Source of the DNA: Glutinoglossum americanum
Lineage: Eukaryota; Ascomycota; Geoglossomycetes; Geoglossales; Geoglossaceae
Reading direction: 5' to 3'
Assembly (NCBI GenBank): GCA_020080175.1
Contig: JAGHQL010000058.1
Span: 1-64,000, forward strand
DNA: 64,000 nt
Shown here: one piece after another, positions 21,989 to 34,700 of the stretch
Numbering within the stretch: the first letter of the stretch is position 1
Layout: each line of letters opens with the position of its first letter
The notes under the pieces: model-generated
The model's input: the letters and a program-made list of their open reading frames with translations, nothing else
What the model was told of the DNA's origin: nothing
Databases searched by the model: none
Made by a program: the position numbers and the translations under genes

Positions 21989-23119
21989 GGTATTGGAGAG
22001 GAGCTGTTAAGGGGATTTTACGTCGACAACTAGAGATGGGCTATGGGTTAATGCTACATGGCACGTTTCCGGAGTGTGTGAAATAGGCACTTTTGTTTTC
22101 TTTGAGCAATCAATCGATCAAAATAAAAGCTGCTACTTTTTTTCTCCTAGCGGTCTGCTACGCTACTGAGCACTTGGCACTGGCTATGCTAATCTTAAAG
22201 ATGTGCTTGAAAGGTGCCGATGACTAAATACAAAGGAACGCATCTCCCTATCCCTGAAATACAACACTTTACCCACCGCCCCACCACCCCCCCATCACCC
22301 TCCGAAAACTACCAACGGCATCAGGGGCGCGTCACAGCTACAGACGCCCAGTCAGCAAAACCTCCACCAGCCGCCCTCAAATGACAGGACATCACCAGCT
22401 AATCCACTCATAACGAGTGGGAATAGTTAAACCAATCAGCCGAGCGAACTGAAAAGCCACATTGAGTCTATAGTCGCTACTAATGACGAGAGGTACACGA
22501 CGAGTACGAGGTGGATACTGTTGTCCTTGCAGCGCTCGGAAATCTCTCACAGCTAGTCAGAGATATGGATCACGGTGTGATATGGGTGCATCTTCTAATC
22601 GCTGAGGGGCGCATTGCGAAGTACTTAATTTCCTTTGGCTAGCGAGGGAGGCACCAGGGGGGGGGCCTCGTCATCCATAATCCGCGAGAGATTGAATCAC
22701 AGGAAGTGGCTAGCTAGGCCTGTTGCGCGCCTCCATGGGTTGCCACGGTGCATCGAGGCACAATGGGTGGCCAATTGACATATTCTACCAGTACTTATTT
22801 CCATTGCTAACAGAGCACGTCATAGCCACTGCATCCTTTCCGGCCTTCCAACTCAGAGTCCTGAGAACGATCGTGGCAATAAAGGGGTAAAAAACCGAAG
22901 CCACCAACAACCGCAACAAGACCGACTACTATAAAACAAACCGGGATCCACACCGGCATGTGAGAGTCGGAGAAGAAGAAAAAAAACCTAAGATATGCGG
23001 TTTAGTCAGAGGTGGTAGTGGGCAAATATATTCGAGAACCGTCGAGCTATAGTTATATACACAGCACATCCGCGGTGCGTACCACCGCTCAACCGTCCAA
23101 AACAATCTGAACGCCCCTT
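21989..23119. other. Intergenic region
   Basis: About 1.1 kb between the convergent eL38 and ornithine aminotransferase genes. I see no coding region, RNA gene or repeat that I can support. Confidence 0.5.
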
Positions 23120-24620
23120 TCAGATTGAGGCCTCACTCCTCAGCCCTGGAAGCTCTTCCAAAGACCTCTTGATGATGTCCAGCGACCTTCTAATCTCGTC
23201 CTCAGTAATGATCAAGGGTGGTGCTAGGCGGATGATATTCTGGTGCGTCGGTTTGGCCTGTCTCGCCGGTTAGGATACGGCCTTCTACTTCTACAGCAAT
23301 GATACTCTGGAGTGTGATGGGAATTCTGAACTACGTACCAAAAGGCCGTTCTCCTTGAAAGCCATGCACAAGTCCCACGCGCTGCGTCCACCTGCCTTAC
23401 TCTCGTCAATAACAATAGCATTCAGCAGTCCCTTCCCGCGGATAGTTCCAATCAGCGGACTATGTAAGTCCCGCAGGCCGTCACGGAAAAGATGACCGAG
23501 TCGTTCGGCGCGCTCGACTAGCCTCTCCTCATTCACGATCTCAAGCGCACGGATAGCGACGGCGCAGCCCAGGGGGTTGCCACCATATGTTGACCCATGA
23601 GTTCCAGGTTCAACAGTCAGCATGATCTCCTTGGAGGCTAAGACGCACGACACAGGATACATTCCGCCACTGATCGCCTTTCCGAGGAGAACAATGTCGG
23701 GCTTGATTCCGCTCCACTCGGAGCAGAGCATCTTGCCAGTTCGGGCGATGCCGGTCTGGATCTCGTCACAGATCATCAACACATTGTGTTTCTCGCATAA
23801 CTCCTTTGCTTGCTTTAGGTAATCATCGTCTGGAACCACAATGCCTGCTTCGCCCTGAATAGGTTCTACAAGGAAAGCAGCGGTCTTGGAGCCGTGGGCC
23901 TCAAGAGCGTCACGCAGGTCCGGGATGTTGTTGTAGCGCAGTGTACGGTTGGTCTTTGGACAGAAAGGTCCAACCAGCGGCAGGTAGGGGCCATAGTTAT
24001 CACGGGATTCTGGGTCTGTGGACATGGAGATTGCTGCAAACTGTACGCGATCTCAGCATGTAAAATGGTGATCTTGAGAGAATTGAAAAAAAAGTTCTGT
24101 TGCATACTGTTCTCCCGTGGAAATTCTCTGAAACAGAGAGCACCATTGCTTCACCCTGTGGGATCCTCTTGGCCTTGTAGCCCCACTTCCTCGCAATTTT
24201 GAGGCCCGTCTCGACGGCCTCCGCTCCCGTGTTCATCGGTAGTACCATATCATATCCAAATGTTTTGGTCACAAACTCGGCGAACCGCGGGAACACATCG
24301 TTGTAAAAAGCACGACTACTCAACGTCAATCTGTTGGCCTGCTTAACAAGTGCCTGTATGAGTTCCGGATGGCAGTGGCCTTGGTTGACAGCAGAGTAGG
24401 CCGAAAGGAAATCCAGGTAATGGTTGCCTTCAGGGTCCCACACGGAAGTACCGTTGGCGCGGGCAAAAACGATTGGCAGGGGATGATAGTTATGGGCAGC
24501 GTATGTGTGCTCGTTGGTCAGGGCCTCTGCTGAGGTGGAAACATGATAGGGGTCAGAAGTTCTAGGGAGGGGGGATGTGTTGGAGTCATTCGCGGTCGTG
24601 CCATTTGCGGACGGTGCCAT
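23120..24620 (-). CDS. CAR2: Ornithine delta-aminotransferase
   Basis: PLP enzyme that converts ornithine and 2-oxoglutarate to glutamate semialdehyde and glutamate in arginine catabolism; called CAR2 in yeast and otaA in aspergilli. Three exons, 24108-24620, 23339-24040 and 23120-23257, give 450 residues, the usual size. Motifs include the substrate segment [33 protein letters not shown] near the cofactor phosphate, FHGRT, the Asp that binds the PLP pyridine in ICDEIQTG (about Asp263), and the Schiff-base lysine in LLGKAISGG (about Lys292). The C-terminus reads [16 protein letters not shown]. There is no mitochondrial presequence, in line with the cytosolic fungal enzymes. GPI10 is divergent upstream. 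Confidence 0.96.
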
Positions 24621-25211
24621 TGTGACGGCAGTAAGATATTTAATATGTGCTTTGGTTTATCAGTTGGGTCTTCAATTATGATGCCAGCCGGGGAGACGCT
24701 ATGATTAAATAAATAGTTAATTGGCACTATGAGAATATCCTTTCAAGCCTAAACCTCTAAGTGCAAGCGTATCCGGCGCTGGTATCCGGACCATTGCACC
24801 TGACCGCGTCACTCTGCAGGGCTCGCGCCGAACTGCTTATAGAGCTATTCTATGACCAATCGATGGTTAGCTACCGACTCGACCTGCGCTTAGGGGATAC
24901 GCCCAGCATCAACATTTAGTGGGCTGTCAGAGGCCCCACAACACTCACGTCACTGGCGTCACTGGGCGAGTTAGATGCAGGTGTGAGAGCTGCGTCACCG
25001 CTAATCTCAGTCTCAATATCTGTAGGGTGAGGTTAATTAAGCGTTAAGGCGATAGGCCAGTGGATAAGCTGGAGCTGCCCTTGGTTATCAGCACCCTGGT
25101 CTGGTTCGTGGGGTCTTGGTGCGGCTCTACGGAATCCGCCGACCGAGCATCCCAACCAGGTAGGTGCTCGGGGCTCCCGACCTATATCGTGGACGCTGTT
25201 CGATCCCGATC
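24621..25211. promoter_or_regulatory. Divergent intergenic region between CAR2 and GPI10
   Basis: About 590 bp separate the two start codons. Both promoters must lie here by geometry; I see no specific site I would vouch for. Confidence 0.5.
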
Positions 25212-27322
25212 ATGACTCCGCCACCGCAAAGCTACAATGGAGTTGCGCTCAGGGGACAACAGCGGGTCGGTCATCCTGCTGAAACATTCTCATCGCGGAA
25301 CATCCTGCTGTTCATTGTTGCATTCCGCATCCTGAACTCGCTATCTCTTCAGACATTTTTCCAGCCTGATGAATACTTCCAATCGCTCGAACCGGCATGG
25401 CAAATGGCTTTCGGCAAGGACAGTGGGGCGTGGATTACCTGGGTATATCCGTCTTGATATGTATTTTTCGGATGGGAGCTGATTTCTACATTCGTGTTCG
25501 CATATATAGGAATGGGAGCATCAATTGCGATCGTCCATCCACCCAACTATCTTCGCGGGAGTCTATTATATATCCTCAACTCTAGCTGATCTGCTCAAGG
25601 TCTCTTATCACACTCGAGTAGAACTTCTACTAGCAGCTCCGAAAGTGACACAAGCAGCCATCACCGCCTTGGGCGACTACTACACCTGGAAACTTGGAGA
25701 ACGGGTATTTGAACCAGGGAGCCGGGCTGCATGGGCTACTGTATGTAGTGAGAGCAACACCGCTTTCAGGCATAATCAAGAGCATATTATCTCGGTTTGT
25801 GCGTACGCGGAGAAGGACAAATTGCTGATGTTCAACCTTGCGTGCTGTGAGGAATCGTAGCTTGCATTGACCATTTGCAGTCCATGGCAGTGGTTCTGCT
25901 CCACCCGCACACTGTCAAATTGCCTCGAGGTGACTCTGACGATTATTGCGCTGAGCCTATGGCCCTGGCATTGGTCGCTGGCCGCTACACAGCGGGATGA
26001 AAGAGACGAAGCTGGACTGAGGGTTCCCAGGGGGGGCTCCGTAGCTGAAAGCGCGGATGAGCTGACGAGGTGAAAGATATTTCTCAACCTGGAGTTCTTC
26101 CTTGAGGGTAAATATGGCTAATGGTTGAGATTGTTGTATAGGTTGAGGCGATGTCTGTTCTTCGCGGCTTTAGCGTGTATCCTTCGCCCAACAAATATAC
26201 TGGTTTGGATAAGTGTTTCTCCCCCTCTTCTGCTCTACGCAAGCCGCAGGGAGAGGTTCGTACTATATCGCGAAGTCGCTTTTTGTGGGTGAGTAAGACT
26301 CTAATCAACTGCAAACGGCAAAATGCCCCGATCGCGAGCTGCTTACACCGTCAAGGGGTCTCATTCTCGCGCTATCGGTCCTCACTGACAGGTTATATTA
26401 CCAAACCTGGACGTTCCCTCCTTTCCGCTTCCTCTATTTCAATATCGCTCAATCGCTTTCCATCTTTTACGGCAGAAATGACTGGCACTATTATTTCTCG
26501 CAAGGCCTTCCGCTGCTCCTAACAACAGCTTTACCATTCGGACTCCTTGGAATCTGGCGAACTCTGCATGGTGGCCACTTCATTCGCCTTCAGTTAGCCG
26601 TCACTGTCCTCTTCGTCACTTTCACTCTTTCCCTGATTTCACACAAGGAAGTCCGCTTCATCTATCCCATCCTTCCCGCATTGCATATTCTCACTGCCGA
26701 AGCACTCGTTAGCACAATATACCCATTCCAGCATGTCTCTACATCATCTTTACATTCTCACAGAGCCCCAAGAATAACTCAGCTTTGGAAATCTCTTCTC
26801 TCCATTCTCTTAGCCGTCAACATTCTAATAGCTCTCTACACAACCCTAATTCACCAGTCCGGCGTCATATCAGTCCTCACATATCTCCGCAAGGAACATG
26901 GGTCTAGAAACACAACTACCACCATTGGCTTCCTCATGCCCTGCCATTCGACCCCCTGGCGTTCGCACCTCATCCACCCCTCCATGCACGCATGGGCGCT
27001 CACCTGCGAACCACCCGTCAACCTTGCTCCCGCCGCTCGGGCCGCTTACCTTGATGAAGCGGATATCTTCTATGCTGATCCTGATTCCTTCCTGCGCACA
27101 CGCTTCGCTCCACCACCACCGTTAGGTGAGAAGGTACGGACGTCAGCGGAGAAGAAACAGTGGCCCGACTACATTGTGTTTTTCGAGCAGCTGCAGCCGG
27201 TGATGGTGGGCGTGTTACGGGGAAGCGGGTATGCGGAATGTTGGCGGGGCTTCAATTCCCATTGGCACGATGACTGGAGGAGGAAAGGAGATGTGGTTGT
27301 TTGGTGTTTGCGAGAACTGTGA
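25212..27322 (+). CDS. GPI10: GPI mannosyltransferase 3 (Gpi10/PIG-B, GT22)
   Basis: ER membrane alpha-1,2-mannosyltransferase that adds the third mannose to the GPI anchor precursor from dolichol phosphate mannose. Five exons, 25212-25442, 25510-25740, 25861-26069, 26142-26288 and 26356-27322, give 594 residues. The lumenal catalytic loop [17 protein letters not shown] follows the first span (about residues 45-60), as in GT22 enzymes. The segment [17 protein letters not shown] and the family signature [12 protein letters not shown] are present, and hydrophobic spans run throughout. The C-terminal soluble part contains VGFLMPCH-like and YIVFFEQLQ segments typical of PIG-B. Exon joins were chosen by phase and restore these motifs. 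Alternatives among GT22 enzymes (Alg9, Alg12, Smp3) fit less well. Confidence 0.93.
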
Positions 27323-29623
27323 AGGTCGGCTTTTGAGATGGAAGGGTCTCGGATTTGCTCCGAGAAGTATATGATTGTATGAATTCATGTAGAGCATCAA
27401 GCTCATCCACAGTTTTCAGTCCTCTATTCTATTGTATGGTTAATAGCGTGTGTTACTAAGACATATGAGGTTTTTTCTCCCTTCCTTATAGATACTACTA
27501 AGATATTCTTTCCAGGCTCGCCTTGTTAGTCGAGCAAGTAGCTAAGCTGTAAAACTGGCGTGTGCTCGGTTAACCAATTCGGATCAAAGGCTGTTGTGAC
27601 GACGACATGAAGGGCTTCGGCGGCGTTCAAGTTGAATCCCTTCTGCCAATGGCAAAGGTATGCGTAATACCACCAACACATCAACACGGCCCCTGCACGG
27701 AGCATACAGCAGCCATAAACAAAACGACACCAAATTCCCCACCCCACGGCTAGGCTACAACTAAAACAACCCCCCCAAAACCCAAACTAATCAAAAGAAA
27801 AAGTGTAGCCAATACACTTTTCGATTAACGAAGGAAAGGAGAAAGAAAGATATAAAAAGAAATAAGGATTAAAAGGGGGAAGCGAGAGGGTCAACCATCG
27901 CCATCTAATAATCCAACTCTCAAACATTTTAGCGTCTCTTTCGCACATCCCCATCTTTTTCTCACCCCAAAACGCAGGTACACATCTCACCATCTCCTCG
28001 CATATATGCATGCACATATATAAGTACATAAAACCACACCTAGTCCCGATATTAATAGTAATAACGACGACGATAAAGCCGGACCTAAAACACCCGAGCG
28101 CAAGCCGCAACCCACGTGACCAACCAGAGTTACCCGGCCCCGCTTACCTAACCCACCACCGCCTATAAAGCCCCATCCCCGCCCAACTCCCACCTTTCCC
28201 TCCCCATCAAAAAGCCCACAGAACCAAGCCACGACCCGCGCTCTCTCTGCTCACCACAGCGCATGGTTGCCAGGATCCGCCCCCCTCCCCTTCGGGGGGG
28301 GGGTGCGTCGGATCCGTGGTTCTGGAGATCAAAGAAGGACCCGGAAAATAGGAAGTTCACCTCCCAGTCTTTGGGTCCCATTTGGTTGGGGCGATGGGAG
28401 GGTTTTTATTTTGAATGTCGATGATGGGTGTACAAAAAAAAAAAAAGAAAAAAGGAAAGGGTAGAAGGGAATTGTTTGGTTGTGATTGTGGTCGGGTTGT
28501 GCGCTTATACTTATGTTTTATTACTGAGAGGATGGATTTTGTTTCTCCCGTTGTCATCTTGGGATGTGATATGCTTCGCTCTCTCCCATCGTGGAGATCT
28601 CTCTACTTAATTGCCCCCATCCCCCCACTACACTTGCCATCCTACGTGCTTTCGGCGTCAGATCCGAGAAGACTTTGTCCTTGATGGAAGAAATACCTTT
28701 CTCTCGGGTATGACAGCTAAGCCTTGATGAACCGTGATGACCTAAGATCACAATCTCGCTCGTCTCATTCTTTTATGACAGCTCTTAGACAATATTGATC
28801 GAAGTCCGTAAGACGGGTTCCGGAACCACGCGCACGCTTCAACGTCAAATGTCCAGCCCCTTCTCCACACTCGTCTCTAAGTCACAAACGTAGACTATTC
28901 TCGAATCTACAAATGGCCTTTCTGTGAGATGTGTCCGCAGTATCAAAACCTAGTTCTCTTCGTGTGCTAGCCGAGAACTAAGATCCTATATGATATGATT
29001 ACATGCAAAATAAAGAGCTACTGATGATGAGGGAATTCCATGATAGGCGGCGCCGAGTTAATGTGTATCTTCCAACGACTTGCAAGAGAGAACGCCGGTG
29101 AAATGACTTGAAGAACGCCCAAATTATGAGCCCTACTTTCCGAAATGTAAGACGAAAAAACCCCATTACCCGAGGAGGGCCTAAACGGTGGCCACTGGAT
29201 AGCAAAATTGTGGCCTCAATATTGCTATCGCTGATCAGTGGGGATGATCAGTAAGGAGGCTCAGATAAAAAAAATATCCACAGAGGGCCAGAGCTGATAC
29301 GGTAGTCGTAGTTGCTCCGCGGATGGGGTGGCTTTGTTAATAGCTAGGCTTAGCTTTGACCTAATAGCATGATCCATCCGGCTCGGATTATGATATCTGC
29401 ACGCGTTTTCGGGGGGCAAACCGCCGCTTAGCCATTGAAGGTTGGAAGAGGAGGCACATGTTGTGACATGAGAAAAAGAGGAACCCGAAATCCGTAGAAA
29501 GTGGCAAGCTGCTTGGAAGGTCGATGAAATATTATGACGCGACTGCATAGAGTTAACTCGTCAGTATCAAATCAGAATATTATCCTTTTGCGAGTAGACA
29601 CTCACCTTGTAACGACTGCACTC
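27323..29623. other. Long intergenic region with a GC-rich hairpin
   Basis: About 2.3 kb between the ends of GPI10 and the next minus-strand gene. It is locally low-complexity (C-rich and A-rich around 27720-28160, an A-run near 28433-28445) and holds a strong inverted repeat at 28273-28315. Gly-rich minus-strand frames at 27990-28380 look like composition effects. No gene is supported. Confidence 0.55.
28273..28315. repeat. GC-rich inverted repeat with TTCG loop
   Basis: The arms GGATCCG (28273-28279) and CGGATCC (28309-28315) flank a C-tract and a G-tract that pair around a TTCG tetraloop at 28291-28294. Outside the arms CCA and TGG extend the pairing with a bulge. Confidence 0.85.
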
Positions 29624-30226
29624 CTACACGCTGGAACGTTTGTGATTACCATCTCCAATCGGCCTTGTCTCGTTATTGTTCTTCCACACGCCACCACCGA
29701 CGGCTCGCGATATACCAACACCGATGCCAACAGCAGCGGCAACAACAAGCAAAGCTATCAGGATCTTCATGCAAAGCTTTTGTTTCTTCGTCAAGCCTCT
29801 CATCGGGTTGCACATGTCTCTCTTCTTAGCCTGTCTCCTCCTTGCTATCAGAGTGTGTTTGCCCGGCCAAACGGAGCAGTCCTTCCGAGGCGTGTTGTGG
29901 CATTCAACTGACGTCTTCCCGATTCCGCATTCTAGGTCAACCTCTTCACTGCTGACGATCGGTTTCATCTCGCTCTTCTGAACCTCAAAGGAGTAACGCG
30001 TCGTGGGATGGCAGTAGAAGGGTGAAGATGCGCATGGGTCGTTTGAGTCTCCCTTCTCTAAATGTGATGTGGTGGGAGTAAGAGTTTTCGTGGAGTCGAC
30101 GTCGTCAATTGTTGGGAGCATTCCTTCCGTTGATCGTCGAAATGATTGCGGTTGGGCAACACTTTCAGGCTTCCGAATTGGTGAGGTCACCACCTCTACG
30201 ACTGGCCTGTCTTGGGAAACCATCAT
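29624..30226 (-). CDS. Single-pass membrane protein of unknown function
   Basis: One exon of 200 residues, starting MMVSQ. Residues 1-140 are hydrophilic and disordered-looking, with several Cys (PCASSPFYCHP, LECGIG, VECHN). A basic stretch (RRRQAKKRD and MRGLTKKQKLC) precedes one hydrophobic span, LIALLVVAAAVGIGVGISRA, at about residues 158-178, and a short tail with an NNNE sequon follows. The basic residues before the span suggest a cytosolic N-terminus and an outward C-terminus. There is no signal peptide. I do not recognise a family; proteins of this design are common and fast-evolving in Pezizomycotina. The nearest neighbours give no functional hint. Confidence 0.7.
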   Translation of the reverse strand: MMVSQDRPVVEVVTSPIRKPESVAQPQSFRRSTEGMLPTIDDVDSTKTLTPTTSHLEKGDSNDPCASSPFYCHPTTRYSFEVQKSEMKPIVSSEEVDLECGIGKTSVECHNTPRKDCSVWPGKHTLIARRRQAKKRDMCNPMRGLTKKQKLCMKILIALLVVAAAVGIGVGISRAVGGGVWKNNNETRPIGDGNHKRSSV

Positions 30227-31798
30227 AAAATATTCCGATGACCCGATCGAAGAAATCTTCCGAGCTGAGAAACGCTGGAACGATGTTGGTTACTTAGGAA
30301 ATTGGTTGAGAAAGAACTCTGGCGAATCAATAATGAAAGCGCGTAGGCTATCCAAGTAATACCCCACGGAGAGATGCCGCTGCCACAGCTTTCAAGCCTC
30401 GGGACGTTACTTTTCACGTCCGGCGGTGCTTAGGCCTCGAGGCGTTGAACGTCGAAGAGACCTAGTCGAGGAGCCCGGGAAATTAGAACCTTCAAATCTC
30501 TCTTAATCAGAACTCGAGGAAGCCGCCGGCGTACTTGCCTGATTCTCCAGAAATAACACGGGAGGCCCTTCCCGTTGTGCTCGGCTACGGCAAGGCGCAA
30601 CTCGGTACATTCACCAAGCAATGAATTGGATTCGAGACCCGACGGCAAAGTGAAGAGAGAGGAAATTATGAAGAAGTCTTGAGCTAGTATGCACCACTGC
30701 GGGGGCGTTGAGATTTTATGTAAAGGATTGTGGGATAGCGCGGCGAGGATGGGATAGTTGGAGTGCTAGTCCGAGTAGGTTTTTCCCTCTGCTGACGAGC
30801 GGCGAAGTGCAGTCTGCAAGATCCTGCTTCGAGTAGGGTAGACACGTGAGCCAAGGCTAACCGCAAACTGTCACGTCAGGCACCTCTACTATATCCGACA
30901 CATTTGACGCACGCAGATGCAGGTATGCTTGAGTGCCGGGTTTTCTGCCCTCATCAAAGAGAGATTCCAGAAGCCGGCGAATGGGCCCTGATTTTGGGTG
31001 CCGAGAAGTCAAGGAGCCTCGTCACATCCGCTTTCATGGCAAGTAATAATCCTACGCTGTTTGTGCTAACTCTCTTGGGATCTCGTCTGCGTCGCCTGTG
31101 CCAATGGAAAAAAGGGTGTGTTTCGCACTATGGTTCCGTGCAGAGGATCTCGCCTGCGCACCACCAGGGTCGCGGTCCATCTTCCCTGATCCCAAAACCT
31201 GTCAATCGCGATCAGATCGCCTAGACCGCAAAAGGAAAACAAAAAAGTAAAATCGCCGTCAGCCGAGGGCTCCATTTGCCCCCAAACCGCGCGTCTTTCT
31301 CAGGAGTTCCTAATTTTCAGTCTGAATCAACTATCGCTCTGTTGGACCAATGGGCGGGCCGCACTTGGTGGATCGAAGATATTGCCACCCACATCGCGCC
31401 GAGACAAAAGAAACTCGCGCATGTTTGCGTTGCTCAACCGGGATGCAGGCCGCGCAATTCCGCTGCAAGGCTCACGACTGAGCAGATGCAGGCGGTAGCC
31501 GTAGTCACAAAATCCCGTTGCATCTGGGGTAGAGGGACACATAGTGCTACCGCCCTCCACGCATACCTGAATGGACTTTTCAAAATAAAATAGAATAATG
31601 GTTTTGAGTTTTCGTTAATGTCTACTCCGCAGAGTGCAGAAGACCGCCATGCCTGGTCTATCCAATGCTATGTTCATCTGAATATTCGTGAAAATGTCCA
31701 ATCATCCCAAAACTCCCAAAAACCCCATAGGAAAAAATAGCTAGTTGGGTGGACGAGATATGCGATGGATGATAGATCCTGAGCCCTTTCCTCCTTTC
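30227..31798. other. Intergenic region
   Basis: About 1.6 kb with only short frames on either strand and no recognisable domain, RNA gene or repeat. It includes the 5' side of the membrane protein gene and the 3' side of the ABC transporter. Confidence 0.5.
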
Positions 31799-34700
31799 CT
31801 ATTCCACCGCGGATATGCCACTTTCGTCAAAGAAATTCTCCCGTTTGATGCCGCTCTGTTCGCACATTCCCCGGAAGGTCCCGCCTGGCTTGTCGTAGAG
31901 CTTTAGCGGGCTGTCCAGCTCAACAATCCGCCCCGAATCCATCACACAGATGCGGTCGTAATTGATGATAGTGCGGAGGCGGTGCGCTATGCACAGGAGA
32001 GTTTTGCCTTTGAAACCAGTCGCGATCGTGCGCTGGATCTTCTGATCTGTTTCCATGTCCACCGAGCTAGTCGCCTCGTCGCATATTATCACGCGACTAT
32101 CTAAATGATTAAGTATATGTTAGAAATGCATACTAAAGTGGAATCGTTGGCGTTTGGAGGGGATGGATTAATGGAATGTGGGGTCATTACCGCGAACCAG
32201 TGCGCGTGCCAGGGCCATCAGCTGGCGCTGACCAAGACTGAAATTCAACCCTTCCTCTTCGACAACCCCATCAAGATGTATCCTTCCTGGAGACTTATCG
32301 TCGAGGCCGGCCTCCTCTGTGACAAGGTAGCTTTGTCGTAACGCCGACCATAGTTGCAGGTCAGAGTGCTCACCGAAGGGGTCAAGATTTGATCGTATAG
32401 TGCCCCGGAATAGCGTAGGGTCCTGCGGTATAATCGCAAGTCGAGATCGCAAATCATGAAGGCCGATGCTGCTGATGTCTATGCCATCAATAGTGATAGA
32501 ACCATCGGATAGCTCGACGAGCCGAAATAGCGTAGTCATGATGCTAGATTTCCCAGCACCAGTCCGGCCGACAATTCCAATGCGTTCACCTCCCCTTATG
32601 TGTAGATCTATTCCTTGGAGGACGAGAGGCAGGCCTCCCCTATACCTCATCTGTACATTATCAAATACAATCTCTCCGTGTTCCGGCCATGATGGGCGAA
32701 CTTCCCCGATATGCAGCGGAGCCTCCTCTTCCAAATGGGTGCCATAATAGTGAAGGCGCTCCGTCGAGTTCATAGCATTCTCCACTTCAGCAAGCTGTCT
32801 GACGGTAAATTGAATCAACTGCACGATGGAGAGGATGTACGATAAGACCAGGCCGGCGGTGCTCGGCGATACGTTAAACCGCGAGGTCACAACGAGGATC
32901 CCTGTAGTCATGACAAGCAAGTTGCCAATAGCATCGAGTCGTACACTGAGCCATCTTTGATTGCCATAAGTTAGAAAGTATGCACTGTCCATTGAATCAA
33001 TTGCGTCCCGAAGGTCTTGTATGAAACGGCCTTGTAGGCCATATGCCCGGATACAAGCTGTACCAGACAACGCCTCTCCGAATCGGGAAAACACAACAGA
33101 TCGCAACACAGCTTCATGCCGTTTGACTTCGCGTGCTGACGCTCGATAGTAGCTGGCCGAGAAAACGAACATCAAGAAGAGTGGCCCTAGAGCAACGGCG
33201 AACTGGACATGATTAGCCACTCGCCCAGCTTGTATCAATGAATACCATCTACGTACGAAGTGGAAATATACGATGATCAGAATGAAGACAGCCACGATCA
33301 CTATTGTGAATGGTCAGCAATATTATGGAAGGGGGAGGTGTCGCATACTGGCTAAAGTCAGAAGATACATCCGCATCGCGTCCGTCAGGTTATTGTCCAT
33401 GATATCAGTGTCCTTCGAGAATCGATTCGTGATGCGGCCCAGTGGCGTCGTGTCAAAGAACGACATTGGCGCCCGCAGAGTGCGTCTCATCGCACGATGG
33501 AGCATAACCTTGCTTGCGGTTGTACCGGCCACTGCGAGCACTATCGAGTATAAAAACATGAGAAGCGCCTGAATTACGCCCAAGGCCACATACGTGCCAA
33601 TCTAGCCAAAGGTTAGTTTGTCCTGCCCAAGGTAGAGACCCAGAGACGTACATATTTCCCCATGGACAAGTTCCATTTGTCCGACGTCCACCATGATAAC
33701 CAAAGACTCGTTGCAATATTAGCGCACTGGGAGAGAATTAAAAGCCAAATCACTAGGGGAGCATTCAGTGTGCTGCCAGATGCGGAAATGTATGCCCCGT
33801 AGACGCTCCACGGTACGCTCTCGACGGCCCGCTCCTCGGCTTGCATCAGGGCTGCGCCACGTTTCTTCTTCAACTTCTTGGGGTCCTTTGTTTCTTCTTC
33901 TATGCCATCTTTGTCATCCTTTCCCTCCTCCTTCTTCTTCTTCTCCTCTTGCGATATTGTTGCCATCATGTTCGAAAAACCTTCATTATGTGTAATCAGA
34001 TTCTCGAAGGTGTCTATTGCCTCAATTTTGCCGTCTTCCAGCCAGATGATTCGGTCGCATCTGCTAAGAACATGAAGCTGGTGGGTAGCTAAGATCCGGC
34101 ACTTGTCTTTTAAGAGCCCACATATTGCGTTGTCAAAGATGTGGCGACCAACATGTGCATCAACGGCAGAAAGTGGGTCGTCGAGAAGGACTATATCAGC
34201 GCCAAAATAGATAGCTCTTGCGATGTTCAGTCGCTGTTTTTGGCCGCCCGACACTGTGATCCCGCGCTCCCCAATCTCGGTTAGGTCTCCATGGGGCAGC
34301 ATCTCAAGATCCGGTTGCAGAGCACAAGCCTCGATGACCTTAGAGTACCACTCAGCGTCGTATTCTTTCCCAAAGAGGACGTTGTCCTTAACAGTTGCAT
34401 TCTGGATCCAAGCGTATTGAGGACAGAATGCTCGGGAGGCGCCCATTGTGACTCCCCCTTCAGTCATCCGCATGTCGCCCGCAAGAGCAGCCAGAAGCGA
34501 GCTTTTGCCAGAACCAACCCGTCCGATGACTGCTATAAGTTCATTTCGACCGGCAGAGAAACTCAGATCGTTGAGCTTGAACGGTTCCGGGTCGGTGAGC
34601 GTGGCCGAGCTACCCGCACAATCGCTCCTTATGCTTCCTGGTCTATCAGCATTCGTGGTCTTAGCGGCCTTTCCAGCACGCTTCTCTCCCTTCTTTGCTA

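Noticed and set aside
27987-28381. Gly/Trp-rich minus-strand frames
   Set aside because: They come from C-rich low-complexity sequence and include the GC hairpin; no conserved pattern is seen.
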